From Holdemanella biformis DSM 3989 (GTDB lineage: Bacteria > Bacillota_I > Bacilli_A > Erysipelotrichales > Erysipelotrichaceae), in the NCBI RefSeq assembly GCF_000156655.1, contig NZ_DS996841.1, forward strand, positions 67,818 through 119,638: 51,821 nucleotides of DNA, given 5' to 3'. Under the pieces are notes generated by a model. That model was given only the letters and a program-made list of their open reading frames with translations. It searched no databases and was not told the DNA's origin. Positions 38,313 to 46,573 of this stretch are shown here, one piece after another. Positions within the stretch are counted from its first letter, which is position 1. Each line of letters starts with the position of its first letter. A program made the translations under genes and the position numbers.

Positions 38313-38350
38313 ATTGGTATACCCATCATATCATGTTTTGGTATACAAAA
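38313..38350. promoter_or_regulatory. GGTATAC operators before the UTRA-GntR genes
   Basis: Two boxes in the same orientation, ATTGGTATACCC at 38313 and TTTTGGTATACA at 38336, 23 bases apart. A probable extended -10 (minus strand TGATATGAT, about 38327-38335) lies between them. This suggests autoregulation by the GntR protein. Confidence 0.55.
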
Positions 38351-38380
38351 AAAGGAGACGATTCATAAATATCGCCTCTG
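38345..38380 (-). terminator. Second terminator between the right PTS operon and UTRA-GntR
   Basis: Minus strand GAGGCGAT and ATCGTCTC arms (one G-U pair) then seven T. A near-identical copy lies at 48006-48036. Confidence 0.8.
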
Positions 38381-38407
38381 ACCCAAAAAACAACATTTGT
38401 ATAGCAC

Positions 38408-38436
38408 AATAAAAGAAGCAACGTTACTTTGCTTCT
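38408..38436 (-). terminator. First terminator of the right PTS operon
   Basis: Minus strand AGAAGCAA and TTGCTTCT perfect arms around AGTAACG, followed by TTTATTG. It overlaps the stop codon of the HAD gene. Confidence 0.75.
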
Positions 38437-39083
38437 AATATATCTATAACCCTTTTCAAATTTTCACATTGATATTGGACATATTTCATATCTTCATCAT
38501 TGAATTGTACTTGATCAGGAATCCAAACCCTTTTCATATTCGCATTATAAGCAGCACGAATCCCATTCTTACTATCTTCTAGTACGATACAATTTTCAGG
38601 CTTTACTCCCATCTTTTTCGCACACGCCAAAAATAAATCGGGAGCTGGCTTTGACGCATATTCATCTTGTGATGAAAGCATCAAATCCGCTCTAAAATCA
38701 AACCCGCAGTTATTCACTAAACGCTTAATGTGCGTAACACTTGAGCTTGACGCAATACAAATACTATAGTTATGCGCTTTTAAATAATCATACAATTCTT
38801 TCAAGCCATATTTATTGGCAGAGCCTGGAATCGCAAAGCGTTTCTCGTAATAAGAAACAAATTCATCATCCGCAATTTCCAACATATCCTCTAACCATGG
38901 ATAGTCCTTATGGTAAATCGAATAATCGAAATAACTTGTTCCAAGCATGCCAAGTAAATATTCTCTTGGAAAGTAATGATCGTGTTTTTTACAAATGTCT
39001 TCAAACACATCGATATATAGGGTTTCCGTATCAAACATCAACCCGTCCATATCAAAAATAACAGTATTAATCGTCTCCATCAT
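38424..39083 (-). CDS. HAD-family sugar phosphatase (right PTS operon)
   Basis: A 219-residue HAD hydrolase (VIFDMDGLMFDTETLY nucleophile; IASSSSVTHIK motif II; SKPAPDLFL motif III; VLEDSKNGIRAAYNANM motif IV). It is the last gene of the sigma-54-controlled operon, so it probably dephosphorylates a product or by-product of the SIS enzymes. Its start (ATG at 39083 or 39080) overlaps the SIS gene end by about 17 bases and lacks a separate SD, suggesting translational coupling. Confidence 0.86.
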   Translation of the reverse strand: MMETINTVIFDMDGLMFDTETLYIDVFEDICKKHDHYFPREYLLGMLGTSYFDYSIYHKDYPWLEDMLEIADDEFVSYYEKRFAIPGSANKYGLKELYDYLKAHNYSICIASSSSVTHIKRLVNNCGFDFRADLMLSSQDEYASKPAPDLFLACAKKMGVKPENCIVLEDSKNGIRAAYNANMKRVWIPDQVQFNDEDMKYVQYQCENLKRVIDILEAK

Positions 39084-40146
39084 AATTCACAAAATTCTCC
39101 GTTTTTGCGGCTGCAATAGCCTTAAATTCTTTCAATAATGGATGTTGATAAATAGAATGTAAATCGTTTGAAATAATAAAGCTTAATAGTTGTACAAATG
39201 GTAAATAAACAATTGGTGAAAGTTCACTTGATACAGTACCACTCAAGCTTAAAACATGATCATCATCCGCTAATCCAGGATTATTTGAAATCAAATAAGC
39301 ACGCTCACTTACTTTGCGTGTAGCCTTATATACTTGTTCTACACGATGACTTGCGCCATCGTTTCCATCAAAGAAAATCACATTGTATTGTGGCGTTAAT
39401 TGTAAATTCGGACCATGAATATATTCTTCAATTTCGTAACAGCAACTTGGAATATGAATGGTTTCCCCCATTTTTAATGCACTTTCAAGTGCTGTTCCAT
39501 AATTGGCACCAGCTCCACAACTATAAACCCAAGACATAGATGAGAATTCTTTATAGTGTAATTCAATAAACTCAGTCGCTTTCTCAATCATTTCCTCATT
39601 TAAATTGACAGCTTTTTTTAACTCTTCTAAATATTCAGTCTTACCAGAATACGTAATTGCGAATAAATCTAAAAATAACGCTAAAGTTGAAACACCCTTT
39701 GTGACATAGCCAACTAATTCTTCGCCAACACCATATTCAATCACAACATCCGCAACATCTTTTACATCGCTATTTATATTTCCTGTTAAACAAATAGCTC
39801 TACATTGTTTTTTCTTAATAATTTTTAATGCTTCAATTGCATTTGTACTTAAACCACTCTGTGTAACCACTAAGACTAAGTCGTTTTCTTTAATATCATT
39901 TTCATAATACGTAAATGTATATGGAGTAATGATTCTAACTTCTAAACCACTCACTTTTTCCACAAAACTTCGAGCACAATAACATGCATTATGACTCGAT
40001 CCAGAAGCCACAAGCAAAATACGTTTGATTTCTTTTTGTTGCACTTCCTTCATCAATGGTTCAACCAATGCAGTGTATTGTTCAATATTTGTTCTTAATA
40101 CGCCTGGTGTTTCTTTCACATAATCAAGCATTGTTAATTTTTCCAT
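39067..40146 (-). CDS. SIS-domain protein, glucoselysine/fructoselysine-6-P deglycase-like
   Basis: A 359-residue two-SIS enzyme: LLVASGSSHNACYCARSFVE and VVTQSGLSTNAIEALKII in the first site, SCGAGANYGTALESALKMGE and EYIHGPNLQL in the second. It fits the GfrE/GlmS-isomerase-like group, which cleaves or isomerises ketosamine 6-phosphates. Its operon partner at 40200-41198 is the FrlB-like deglycase, so a two-enzyme Gfr-like scheme is plausible. GGGGAGG precedes the ATG. A hairpin at 40172-40194 separates it from the upstream gene. Confidence 0.83.
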   Translation of the reverse strand: MEKLTMLDYVKETPGVLRTNIEQYTALVEPLMKEVQQKEIKRILLVASGSSHNACYCARSFVEKVSGLEVRIITPYTFTYYENDIKENDLVLVVTQSGLSTNAIEALKIIKKKQCRAICLTGNINSDVKDVADVVIEYGVGEELVGYVTKGVSTLALFLDLFAITYSGKTEYLEELKKAVNLNEEMIEKATEFIELHYKEFSSMSWVYSCGAGANYGTALESALKMGETIHIPSCCYEIEEYIHGPNLQLTPQYNVIFFDGNDGASHRVEQVYKATRKVSERAYLISNNPGLADDDHVLSLSGTVSSELSPIVYLPFVQLLSFIISNDLHSIYQHPLLKEFKAIAAAKTENFVNYDGDD

Positions 40147-40171
40147 ATGTACCTCCCCTAAACAACATATA

Positions 40172-40194
40172 AAAGGTGGAATGGTTCCACCTTT
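40172..40194 (-). other. Intercistronic hairpin between the two SIS genes
   Basis: AAAGGTGGAA and TTCCACCTTT perfect 10-bp arms around a 3-base loop, with only four T after it on the minus strand. It may be a partial terminator or an mRNA-stabilising/processing stem that sets higher expression of the upstream genes. Confidence 0.6.
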
Positions 40195-40199
40195 ATATT

Positions 40200-41198
40200 T
40201 TAGTATTCTAATCTTCTGTAATAACGACGGATTTCCATTGGGTGACGAGTTTCGATTTCCATGTGAACGTCAATTCTGTTGTTTACAGCATGCATTACAT
40301 GGTGAGACAAGTGTTTACGATATTTTTCGCTAATACCCTTTAATTCGTAATCTTTAGAATCGATAATTGTGTAGTTTGCACAAATTCTTGGAATGAAGTT
40401 AGCAACACGTTCAGATAATGGACGTTGAGCATCTTCACCAATATAAATTGTAACTGGAGTTTCTTTAGTTACGATTTCGAACATACCGTGGAAGAATTCA
40501 TTTGATGTGATTGATTTAGTTTTTAACCATAATTGTTCTTCCCAGTAGCACATTGCGTATGAGTAAGTTGCTCCCCATTGGTTACCAGCACCTACGAAGT
40601 AGTGCATTTCATCATTCCAGTGTTTTTTAGCGAATTCAATTGCGAATGGTTCAGCTTGCTTTTCAACTTCTACTAAATCTTGTGCTAAGTATTTGTCGAA
40701 TTCTGCATACATATCTTCGTAGTCCTCGAATTCACCATTGTTGAACATGAAACGGTCAGCAACCATGAAGAATTTTAATTGTTCGTTAATTGGATAAGAA
40801 ATCTTGTAGTCTGCTAAGTCCAATAAGATAGCTTCTTTAGCATCAACAAATGAGATAACTGTAGCGCCAACTTCTGCTTTGATTTTTTTGATAGCATCAA
40901 CAACTTCTTTAGTATTTCCAGTTACAGAAGAGATAATAACAACTGTATCTTTAGTAATACGTTTGTTTCCTGTAGTTAAGTATTCTGCAGCATTTTCTGC
41001 CCAAGTTTCAATAGCACTCATCTCTTTCATGTGTACTGTAGCTTGCATAGCACTTGCCCAAGTACCACCAACACCTAACCAGCAGATGTTTGAATATCCA
41101 CGTTCGCAGATTTCATCAACGATTTCGTTGATTTGAGGGCGTAGAGCCAATGCTCCATTTACGCTATCGATTTTTTCTTGTTCATTAAATTTAATCAT
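40200..41198 (-). CDS. FrlB/GfrF-like SIS-domain deglycase
   Basis: A 332-residue SIS protein of the fructoselysine-6-phosphate deglycase type. The first site contains CWLGVGGTWASAMQATVHMK and VIISSVTGNTKEVVDAIKK; the second contains FVGAGNQWGATYSYAMCYWE and TSNEFFHGMFE. The C-terminal HPMEIRRYYRRLEY is a strong likeness to FrlB-family ends. It would split an Amadori phosphate into an amino acid and glucose 6-phosphate. The ATG at 41198 is chosen because GGAGG lies 8 bases upstream; the first ATG at 41213 has none. It follows EIID in the operon. Confidence 0.86.
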   Translation of the reverse strand: MIKFNEQEKIDSVNGALALRPQINEIVDEICERGYSNICWLGVGGTWASAMQATVHMKEMSAIETWAENAAEYLTTGNKRITKDTVVIISSVTGNTKEVVDAIKKIKAEVGATVISFVDAKEAILLDLADYKISYPINEQLKFFMVADRFMFNNGEFEDYEDMYAEFDKYLAQDLVEVEKQAEPFAIEFAKKHWNDEMHYFVGAGNQWGATYSYAMCYWEEQLWLKTKSITSNEFFHGMFEIVTKETPVTIYIGEDAQRPLSERVANFIPRICANYTIIDSKDYELKGISEKYRKHLSHHVMHAVNNRIDVHMEIETRHPMEIRRYYRRLEY

Positions 41199-41226
41199 TT
41201 TCTTTTCCTCCATTTATTTAAATTTA

Positions 41227-42045
41227 TTAACAACCTAAGATACCAAAGAATGAGCCAATCAATCCGATTGCGACACACAATAACAACAATGTAGTTGTCT
41301 TAATATTTTTCTTTTTCAATAAGTAGTAAACCAATAATGTGAATAATAATGGCATTAAACCAGGCATGATATTGTTGAATACATCATTTAATGTAGTTGC
41401 TTCATCACCAGAACCAAATGCCAATGGGAATTTGATTGAAACGTTTTCAGCAGTCATACCACCAACAACCATCAATCCTAAAACGCTTGCTGCATAAGTA
41501 AGTTTTGACATCAATCCATTTTCCTGGATCTTAGCCAAGAATCCACTACCTAATTTATAACCAGCGTTCATTAAGTAATAACGTAATCCTTGAGCAGGGA
41601 TGTTGAAGATCAATAAGAATAAGATAGGTCCTAAGATATTTCCTTGGTTCGCTAATGATAGACCAACACCAGTAGCGATGATACGTAATGTTCCCCAGAT
41701 GAATGAGTCACCAATACCAGCTAAAGGTCCCATCAATGAAACCTTAACGCTATTGATACTTTCTGTATCGAAGTTAGAATCATTTGCGTTACTTTCTTCC
41801 ATAGCAGCACTGATACCAAGAATCAATGTTGACAATTGAGGTGTTGTATTGAAGAATTCCAAGTGACGTTGCATAGCTGCAATTTGGTCTTCTTTATTTG
41901 AATACAATTTTTTGATTACTGGTAACATACAGTAGCAGTATGCCATGTTCATCTGTCTTTCATAGTTCCAGTCCCATTCCATTCCGAATGAACGCCAAAA
42001 TACTTGATTTAATTCTTTTTTTGTTAATTTATTAGAAGTCGTCAT
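41227..42045 (-). CDS. PTS mannose-family EIID component (right operon)
   Basis: A 272-residue EIID protein (LNQVFWRSFGMEWDWNYERQ opening; SLMGPLAGIGDSFIWG block) with C-terminal helices ending FFGILGC. Together with EIIC it forms the sugar channel. It is intact, unlike its paralogue at 35234. Its start overlaps EIIC by 14 bases, and an AGGAGG lies 11 bases upstream of the ATG. Confidence 0.94.
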   Translation of the reverse strand: MTTSNKLTKKELNQVFWRSFGMEWDWNYERQMNMAYCYCMLPVIKKLYSNKEDQIAAMQRHLEFFNTTPQLSTLILGISAAMEESNANDSNFDTESINSVKVSLMGPLAGIGDSFIWGTLRIIATGVGLSLANQGNILGPILFLLIFNIPAQGLRYYLMNAGYKLGSGFLAKIQENGLMSKLTYAASVLGLMVVGGMTAENVSIKFPLAFGSGDEATTLNDVFNNIMPGLMPLLFTLLVYYLLKKKNIKTTTLLLLCVAIGLIGSFFGILGC

Positions 42046-42808
42046 CTTCGTCTAATCCTCCTTCTGTAGCTGTTTGAGCTGAGTTGCTACGTAATTGAGT
42101 TAATACGATGGCAATAATAGCTCCAAAAATTGCAATTGCAGTTACTGGAATTCCTAAGTATACGCTTAATGCGAATCCTAAGAAGAAGAAACATGCAACT
42201 TCTTTGTCCATGATCATCATCAACAATAAGCCAAATCCAATTGCAGGTAATAAGCCCATTGTAATTTGTAAACCATTTGAGATCCATTCAGGAATTACAT
42301 TTAATAAAGCCTGTACAGCAGGTCCACCTGCATAGTATCCACATGCTACGATAACACCGATAATCAAGTTAACACCAAAGAATCCACCTAAGAAGTGCAT
42401 TCTCGCAACGCCAGCCATATTTCCTTCAGCTGCATATGCATCTGCTTTGTGAACAAATGGAGGTAAAATAAATACCATTCCAACGTTCTTTGCGATTAAA
42501 ACCAATGAAGCAACTGGTAAACCAACAGTCAATGCAGTTTCTGGTCCAGCTCCTGTTGTGATTGTGAAAGCTGTTCCTAATACGGTTCCTGAAATCATTT
42601 CAGGTGGAATACTAGCTCCGATTGAGAAAGCTCCCATAAATGCTAATTCTAATGTTGCCGCTAAAGTAACACCTGTTGGGATATCACCAAGTACAACGCC
42701 TGTCAAAGCTCCCATAACCAATGGTCTTGACAACAAGCTTGTACCGAACAAATATTCAGCATTTCCAAGCATTGCTACCAAGCCAAGTAAAATTGCTTGT
42801 AATAACAT
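42032..42808 (-). CDS. PTS mannose-family EIIC component (right operon)
   Basis: A 258-residue membrane permease subunit. The opening LLQAILLGLVAMLGNAEYLF and the glycine-rich GVVLGDIPTGVTLAATLELAF block fit EIIC-Man/Sor. Most of the chain is hydrophobic, ending in an acidic tail (GLDEDDDF). An AGGAGGAG SD precedes the ATG, 10 bases after the EIIB stop. Confidence 0.94.
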   Translation of the reverse strand: MLLQAILLGLVAMLGNAEYLFGTSLLSRPLVMGALTGVVLGDIPTGVTLAATLELAFMGAFSIGASIPPEMISGTVLGTAFTITTGAGPETALTVGLPVASLVLIAKNVGMVFILPPFVHKADAYAAEGNMAGVARMHFLGGFFGVNLIIGVIVACGYYAGGPAVQALLNVIPEWISNGLQITMGLLPAIGFGLLLMMIMDKEVACFFFLGFALSVYLGIPVTAIAIFGAIIAIVLTQLRSNSAQTATEGGLDEDDDF

Positions 42809-42818
42809 ATTTCTCCTC

Positions 42819-43286
42819 CTATAATACTTTCTCTACGTTTACTGGACTATCTTCTGGAACCATCTGAATTGTTACATCCACACCTGATTCACATAATCCT
42901 TTTAAAATTGTTTCTTCTGCTGGAGTAATATTCATTGCCTTTGAAATATTACGAGTTTCAGCAGTAGCCTTAGTACCACCAAGATTTAATTTATTGATGT
43001 TGCACTCTTTACACAATCTTTCAGCATCCTTAATCGATTCAACTACAGTCAATAATTTGTATTTGTCTGTAACACCACTGTTGATCGCATTTACTGCATC
43101 ATCCATATTTTTAATAACTAATTTAACACCACTTGGTTTTGCCAACTTAATTGATGTTTTTCTTAAATCATCTTTCATAACTGCATCGCACGCAATTAAG
43201 ATACAATCTGCTTCAACTGCATTTTTCCAAGAAAAAGCAACTTGACCATGTAACAATCTGTGATCCACTCTTAATAATTTGATCAT
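42819..43286 (-). CDS. PTS mannose-family EIIB component (right operon)
   Basis: A 155-residue EIIB-Man/Sor protein with the phosphohistidine site VDHRLLHGQVAFSW (His13), and the later block LNLGGTKATAETRNISKAM. It transfers phosphate from EIIA to the incoming sugar. AGGAGGAG precedes the ATG, in operon with EIIA 15 bases upstream. Confidence 0.94.
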   Translation of the reverse strand: MIKLLRVDHRLLHGQVAFSWKNAVEADCILIACDAVMKDDLRKTSIKLAKPSGVKLVIKNMDDAVNAINSGVTDKYKLLTVVESIKDAERLCKECNINKLNLGGTKATAETRNISKAMNITPAEETILKGLCESGVDVTIQMVPEDSPVNVEKVL

Positions 43287-43301
43287 TTTTTTCTCCTCCT
43301 A

Positions 43302-43715
43302 TTAGAAATCTTCATCATCTTCGCTTGTCATACCATTCATAACTGTCATTCCCTCTTTAGCGGCTTCAATCAAATCGTTCGCATCTGCTAATTCAAGATT
43401 TTGGTCCAAGCTTTTCATCACTACATCTAATGCCAATCCCATGTTCATTCCTGAAAAAATCATTACATTATCCAATACTGCAAGTTTAGATAAAGCTGTG
43501 TGAATACTTCCACCTTTGATATCACACAAGATTACAATTTGTTCTTCGCTTTCTTTTGCTTCTTTCAAAACTTCTTGATAAAAATCTTCAGGATTTTGTC
43601 CAGGAAGCAAGCTATATGTTTCTACATCCTTAGCTAAATCTCCAACGATCATAGAAACTGAATCTTTCATTCCTTTAGATAATCCTCCATGTGAGGCAAA
43701 TATTACTCTGCTCAT
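43302..43715 (-). CDS. PTS mannose-family EIIA component (right operon)
   Basis: A 137-residue EIIA-Man protein, first gene of the sigma-54-dependent operon. The phosphohistidine is His9 in VIFASHGGLSKGM; ILCDIKGGSIHTALSKL is the conserved later block. The acidic C-terminus (SEDDEDF) resembles the other EIIA here. AAAGGAGA precedes the ATG, 43 bases downstream of a -24/-12 promoter. Confidence 0.94.
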   Translation of the reverse strand: MSRVIFASHGGLSKGMKDSVSMIVGDLAKDVETYSLLPGQNPEDFYQEVLKEAKESEEQIVILCDIKGGSIHTALSKLAVLDNVMIFSGMNMGLALDVVMKSLDQNLELADANDLIEAAKEGMTVMNGMTSEDDEDF

Positions 43716-43757
43716 TCATCTTTCTCCTTTCTGTATTACGTCGTTCACTTATATACA

Positions 43758-43773
43758 AGCAAATATTATGCCA
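43758..43773 (-). promoter_or_regulatory. Sigma-54 (-24/-12) promoter of the right PTS operon
   Basis: Minus strand TGGCATAATATTTGCT: GG and GC are exactly 10 bases apart, as in TGGCAC-N5-TTGCW, with 5 of 6 left and 4 of 5 right consensus bases. It faces EIIA 43 bases away and sits directly beside the genes for a sigma-54 activator and rpoN. Confidence 0.88.
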
Positions 43774-43787
43774 TAGAAATAAGCTTA

Positions 43788-43816
43788 CAAAAAAAAGATG
43801 AGTTTCCCCATCTTTA
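43788..43816 (-). terminator. Terminator of the LevR-like activator gene
   Basis: Minus strand AGATGGG-GAAA-CTCATCT (one G-U pair) followed by eight T, directly after the activator stop and before the sigma-54 promoter. Confidence 0.9.
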
Positions 43817-46516
43817 CTAGTTATTCTTCACATAATTATAAATATGAATCATTTCCTCTGTAGGAATATCTACACCATAGAAATCTTCTACTTGCTTAAA
43901 CGCCTTCTTAACATAGTCCACAAAATCTTTGTGTTCATTTAAGAAATCCAAGCTTGGATCATACTCAGCATTTCTTGAAACAACAAGTCTTTCGATCAAA
44001 CAACAAATGTGTACGTACAATCCAAAACAAGTTCGATTGCTGAAACGAACACCAACATACTTTTGTAAAACATCAATCGCATTGGCAACCTGCTCTAATA
44101 GTTTTGCCGGATTTAATATCGTTAGTGCATTCATAATATTACTCAATGAGAAATTATGCAGAATATTTTTATCAAACAAAGACAGCTGTTCTTCATTCAT
44201 ATAATCTTTGAAGTATTGATTGAAATCTCCAAATGTATCTTCAATAATCAAATCTTCAATACCCACAAATGGAATATCCTCCATATTTGGATCTAACGTT
44301 CCAAGTACACATAAAACATCATATTCTTCAAATACATTGTTCTTTTTACCTAATTCAATCAATTCCGAATAATTCAACGTCTTCACATCTAAATTGATTC
44401 CATCTGGAAAAGATTGCTCCAACATCGACTTTAATTTCTTGGCCGTACCCAATCCACTTGCGCAAGAACATAGAATGACTGGCTGTTTTTGTTGATGCTT
44501 TTCAATATGATACGCAAAATTGACACGGAAAGCATCAATCGTTTTTTGTAGTATGCTCTCCATCTCTACATTATTACGAATTCCATTTCCAATTTCTAAA
44601 GCGATTGGAGTACTCACATTGTTGATAATTCCAATATTCGCATTTTCTATATGCAAACCTTTATAAATATCTTCCAAACTACCCATATCCACTAAAAGAT
44701 ACAATTCTTTGACCTTGCCAATATGATCCAAATACCGATTCAGTTTCTCAATCATTGTGGCCGTATCAATATATAAAGGCATATCTAGCGCATCAAAAAT
44801 ATATTGTCCTAAAAAACGATTGGCAGCATCCGCAATACTTGAAGCCGTAGAAAAACCATGCGATAGAACAACAGCTGCTTTTTGAGAAAGCCTTGAATCT
44901 TTTTGTACATTATAAACATAGAAGATAAATGTACAAATAATAATGGAATACATATCCATTTCTAGATAGGACTTTAAATACGTACAAATTTCTAGAGATA
45001 CATTGGTCGCTCTAAAAAATTCTTCTTGCAACAATTGATATAAATCATCACACTCTTCTTCATGTTTTAAAAACCAGCTTCTTAAATCATGATATTCATG
45101 ATGAATCTCATCTAAATAAGATGCGATAGCTAACGTTTCATTATTTGTAATTTTTAATCCATACCGCGATTCAATCAAGTTAAAGATATGCTGCACACCA
45201 CGATTATAATAATCGACCTGACTCGATTCTTTCTTTCTAAAGATCAAGTTATCAAAATATTTTTGAACATAATTCTTTTCTTTTGCCATAAAATCCGACA
45301 AGCTTGTATGTTCCTCTTTATATTTTCGATAACACGCCAACAAGCTATCATTTAATTGAAGAATTTCTTTTGTACCATTATAGTACCCCTGCAAATCATC
45401 CACATATATATATTCATCATCATCCAAGACCGTTTTTTGATTCGCATAAACCTGCTGTAAAAGATCTTTAGGCAAACTGTCCAAATGAATCACTAATTCG
45501 TCATTGACCTTATCAAATAAAGAATTGATACAACAAGACTGCACACTACTCTTTAATTGACCAATATTACCTGGCATCTTACTTTGTAACAGCGCATTAT
45601 ACACTTTGCTACTCATCTTGATCTGACAATCTAAACGTTTTTCTTCCCGACTAAAAATATCATACAACAACTCAATACGCTCTTGCGTACCTCTTTGTTC
45701 AAGACTAGGAATGATGATTGTCATGGGAATACGTCGCATTAATGTTTTTAACAGTACTTTATTCGGATTTTCTGTAGTCGCAAATACAATACGAACATTA
45801 GACTTATACCACTTTTCATTATCACCCACACGATGATAAATACCTTGATCCATAAACAAGAACAACTTTTCCTGGCATTCAGCCTTTAGTTCGTGGACCT
45901 CATCTAAAAATAAAACACCATTGTTAGCTAACGCAATCAGACCTTCATTGTCTTTTTCAGCTCCTGTAAAAGCACCTTTAACATGACCAAATAAGTTGGC
46001 CGTTAATAATTCAGGGTTGTTGGCATATTCACTACAATTGACCTGTACAAACTGTCCATCTTTTGAAATGACGCCCTGATTTTTTGCCCACTCATACGTC
46101 AACTTTGCAATTAAAGACTTACCTGTTCCTGTAGGCCCATAAAGTAACATAGGTAAACCATTAGGGGGATACGAAATAGTAGCTTTACATTGTTTAACAG
46201 TTTGAGCCAAAGAATGATTCATGCCCACTAGTTTTTCAAAATCCTTCTTTTCCTGATTTGACAATAAATCATCTAAACTTGCATATACACAACCCTTAAA
46301 AGGAATTGCCTTTTCTTTTAAATACTCGACAGATATGAAATAAAACGGCTTTGATTCAATGCGAATCAATTTATTTTCTTTTACTAATTTATTTAATACA
46401 ACAGACACCTGCGAACGACTTATCTTTAGATTTTCACTAATCAAGGCAACACTAGTCTTATCAAAATCTTCCTTGTCGCAGCATGCTAAAATATATGCTA
46501 ATATTTTTTCTATCAT
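43817..46516 (-). CDS. LevR-like sigma-54-dependent PTS-responsive activator
   Basis: An 899-residue activator. An N-terminal winged helix (about 1-65) precedes a sigma-54 AAA+ domain with Walker A GPTGTGKS (127-134), GAFTGA (181-186, the sigma-54 contact) and Walker B VLFLDE (201-206). PRD1 (about 435-540), an EIIA-Man-like domain with a candidate phosphohistidine (His553 in VVLSHGFSTASS), an EIIB-like domain with Cys683/685 in ILCSCASGLGTA, and PRD2 with His836 in LYVHICCLIERL complete the layout of LevR and Salmonella GfrR. It should sense PTS phosphorylation and open the promoter at 43758. The ATG at 46516 has GGAGGG upstream; a longer frame to 46621 overlaps rpoN. Confidence 0.94.
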   Translation of the reverse strand: MIEKILAYILACCDKEDFDKTSVALISENLKISRSQVSVVLNKLVKENKLIRIESKPFYFISVEYLKEKAIPFKGCVYASLDDLLSNQEKKDFEKLVGMNHSLAQTVKQCKATISYPPNGLPMLLYGPTGTGKSLIAKLTYEWAKNQGVISKDGQFVQVNCSEYANNPELLTANLFGHVKGAFTGAEKDNEGLIALANNGVLFLDEVHELKAECQEKLFLFMDQGIYHRVGDNEKWYKSNVRIVFATTENPNKVLLKTLMRRIPMTIIIPSLEQRGTQERIELLYDIFSREEKRLDCQIKMSSKVYNALLQSKMPGNIGQLKSSVQSCCINSLFDKVNDELVIHLDSLPKDLLQQVYANQKTVLDDDEYIYVDDLQGYYNGTKEILQLNDSLLACYRKYKEEHTSLSDFMAKEKNYVQKYFDNLIFRKKESSQVDYYNRGVQHIFNLIESRYGLKITNNETLAIASYLDEIHHEYHDLRSWFLKHEEECDDLYQLLQEEFFRATNVSLEICTYLKSYLEMDMYSIIICTFIFYVYNVQKDSRLSQKAAVVLSHGFSTASSIADAANRFLGQYIFDALDMPLYIDTATMIEKLNRYLDHIGKVKELYLLVDMGSLEDIYKGLHIENANIGIINNVSTPIALEIGNGIRNNVEMESILQKTIDAFRVNFAYHIEKHQQKQPVILCSCASGLGTAKKLKSMLEQSFPDGINLDVKTLNYSELIELGKKNNVFEEYDVLCVLGTLDPNMEDIPFVGIEDLIIEDTFGDFNQYFKDYMNEEQLSLFDKNILHNFSLSNIMNALTILNPAKLLEQVANAIDVLQKYVGVRFSNRTCFGLYVHICCLIERLVVSRNAEYDPSLDFLNEHKDFVDYVKKAFKQVEDFYGVDIPTEEMIHIYNYVKNN

Positions 46517-46540
46517 GTTACCCTCCACTTTTTTTGAATT

Positions 46541-46546
46541 ATTATA
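46541..46546 (-). promoter_or_regulatory. -10 element of the LevR-like gene
   Basis: Minus strand TATAAT 25 bases before the ATG; no clear -35. It lies beside a 16-bp palindrome. Confidence 0.5.
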
Positions 46547-46551
46547 CCATA

Positions 46552-46567
46552 ATATGTTATAACATAT
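46552..46567. promoter_or_regulatory. 16-bp palindrome between activator and rpoN genes
   Basis: ATATGTTATAACATAT is a perfect palindrome located in the divergent promoter gap. It overlaps the probable extended -10 of rpoN (TGTTATAAC) and the region upstream of the activator -10. A shared operator is plausible. Confidence 0.55.
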
Positions 46568-46573
46568 ATACAT

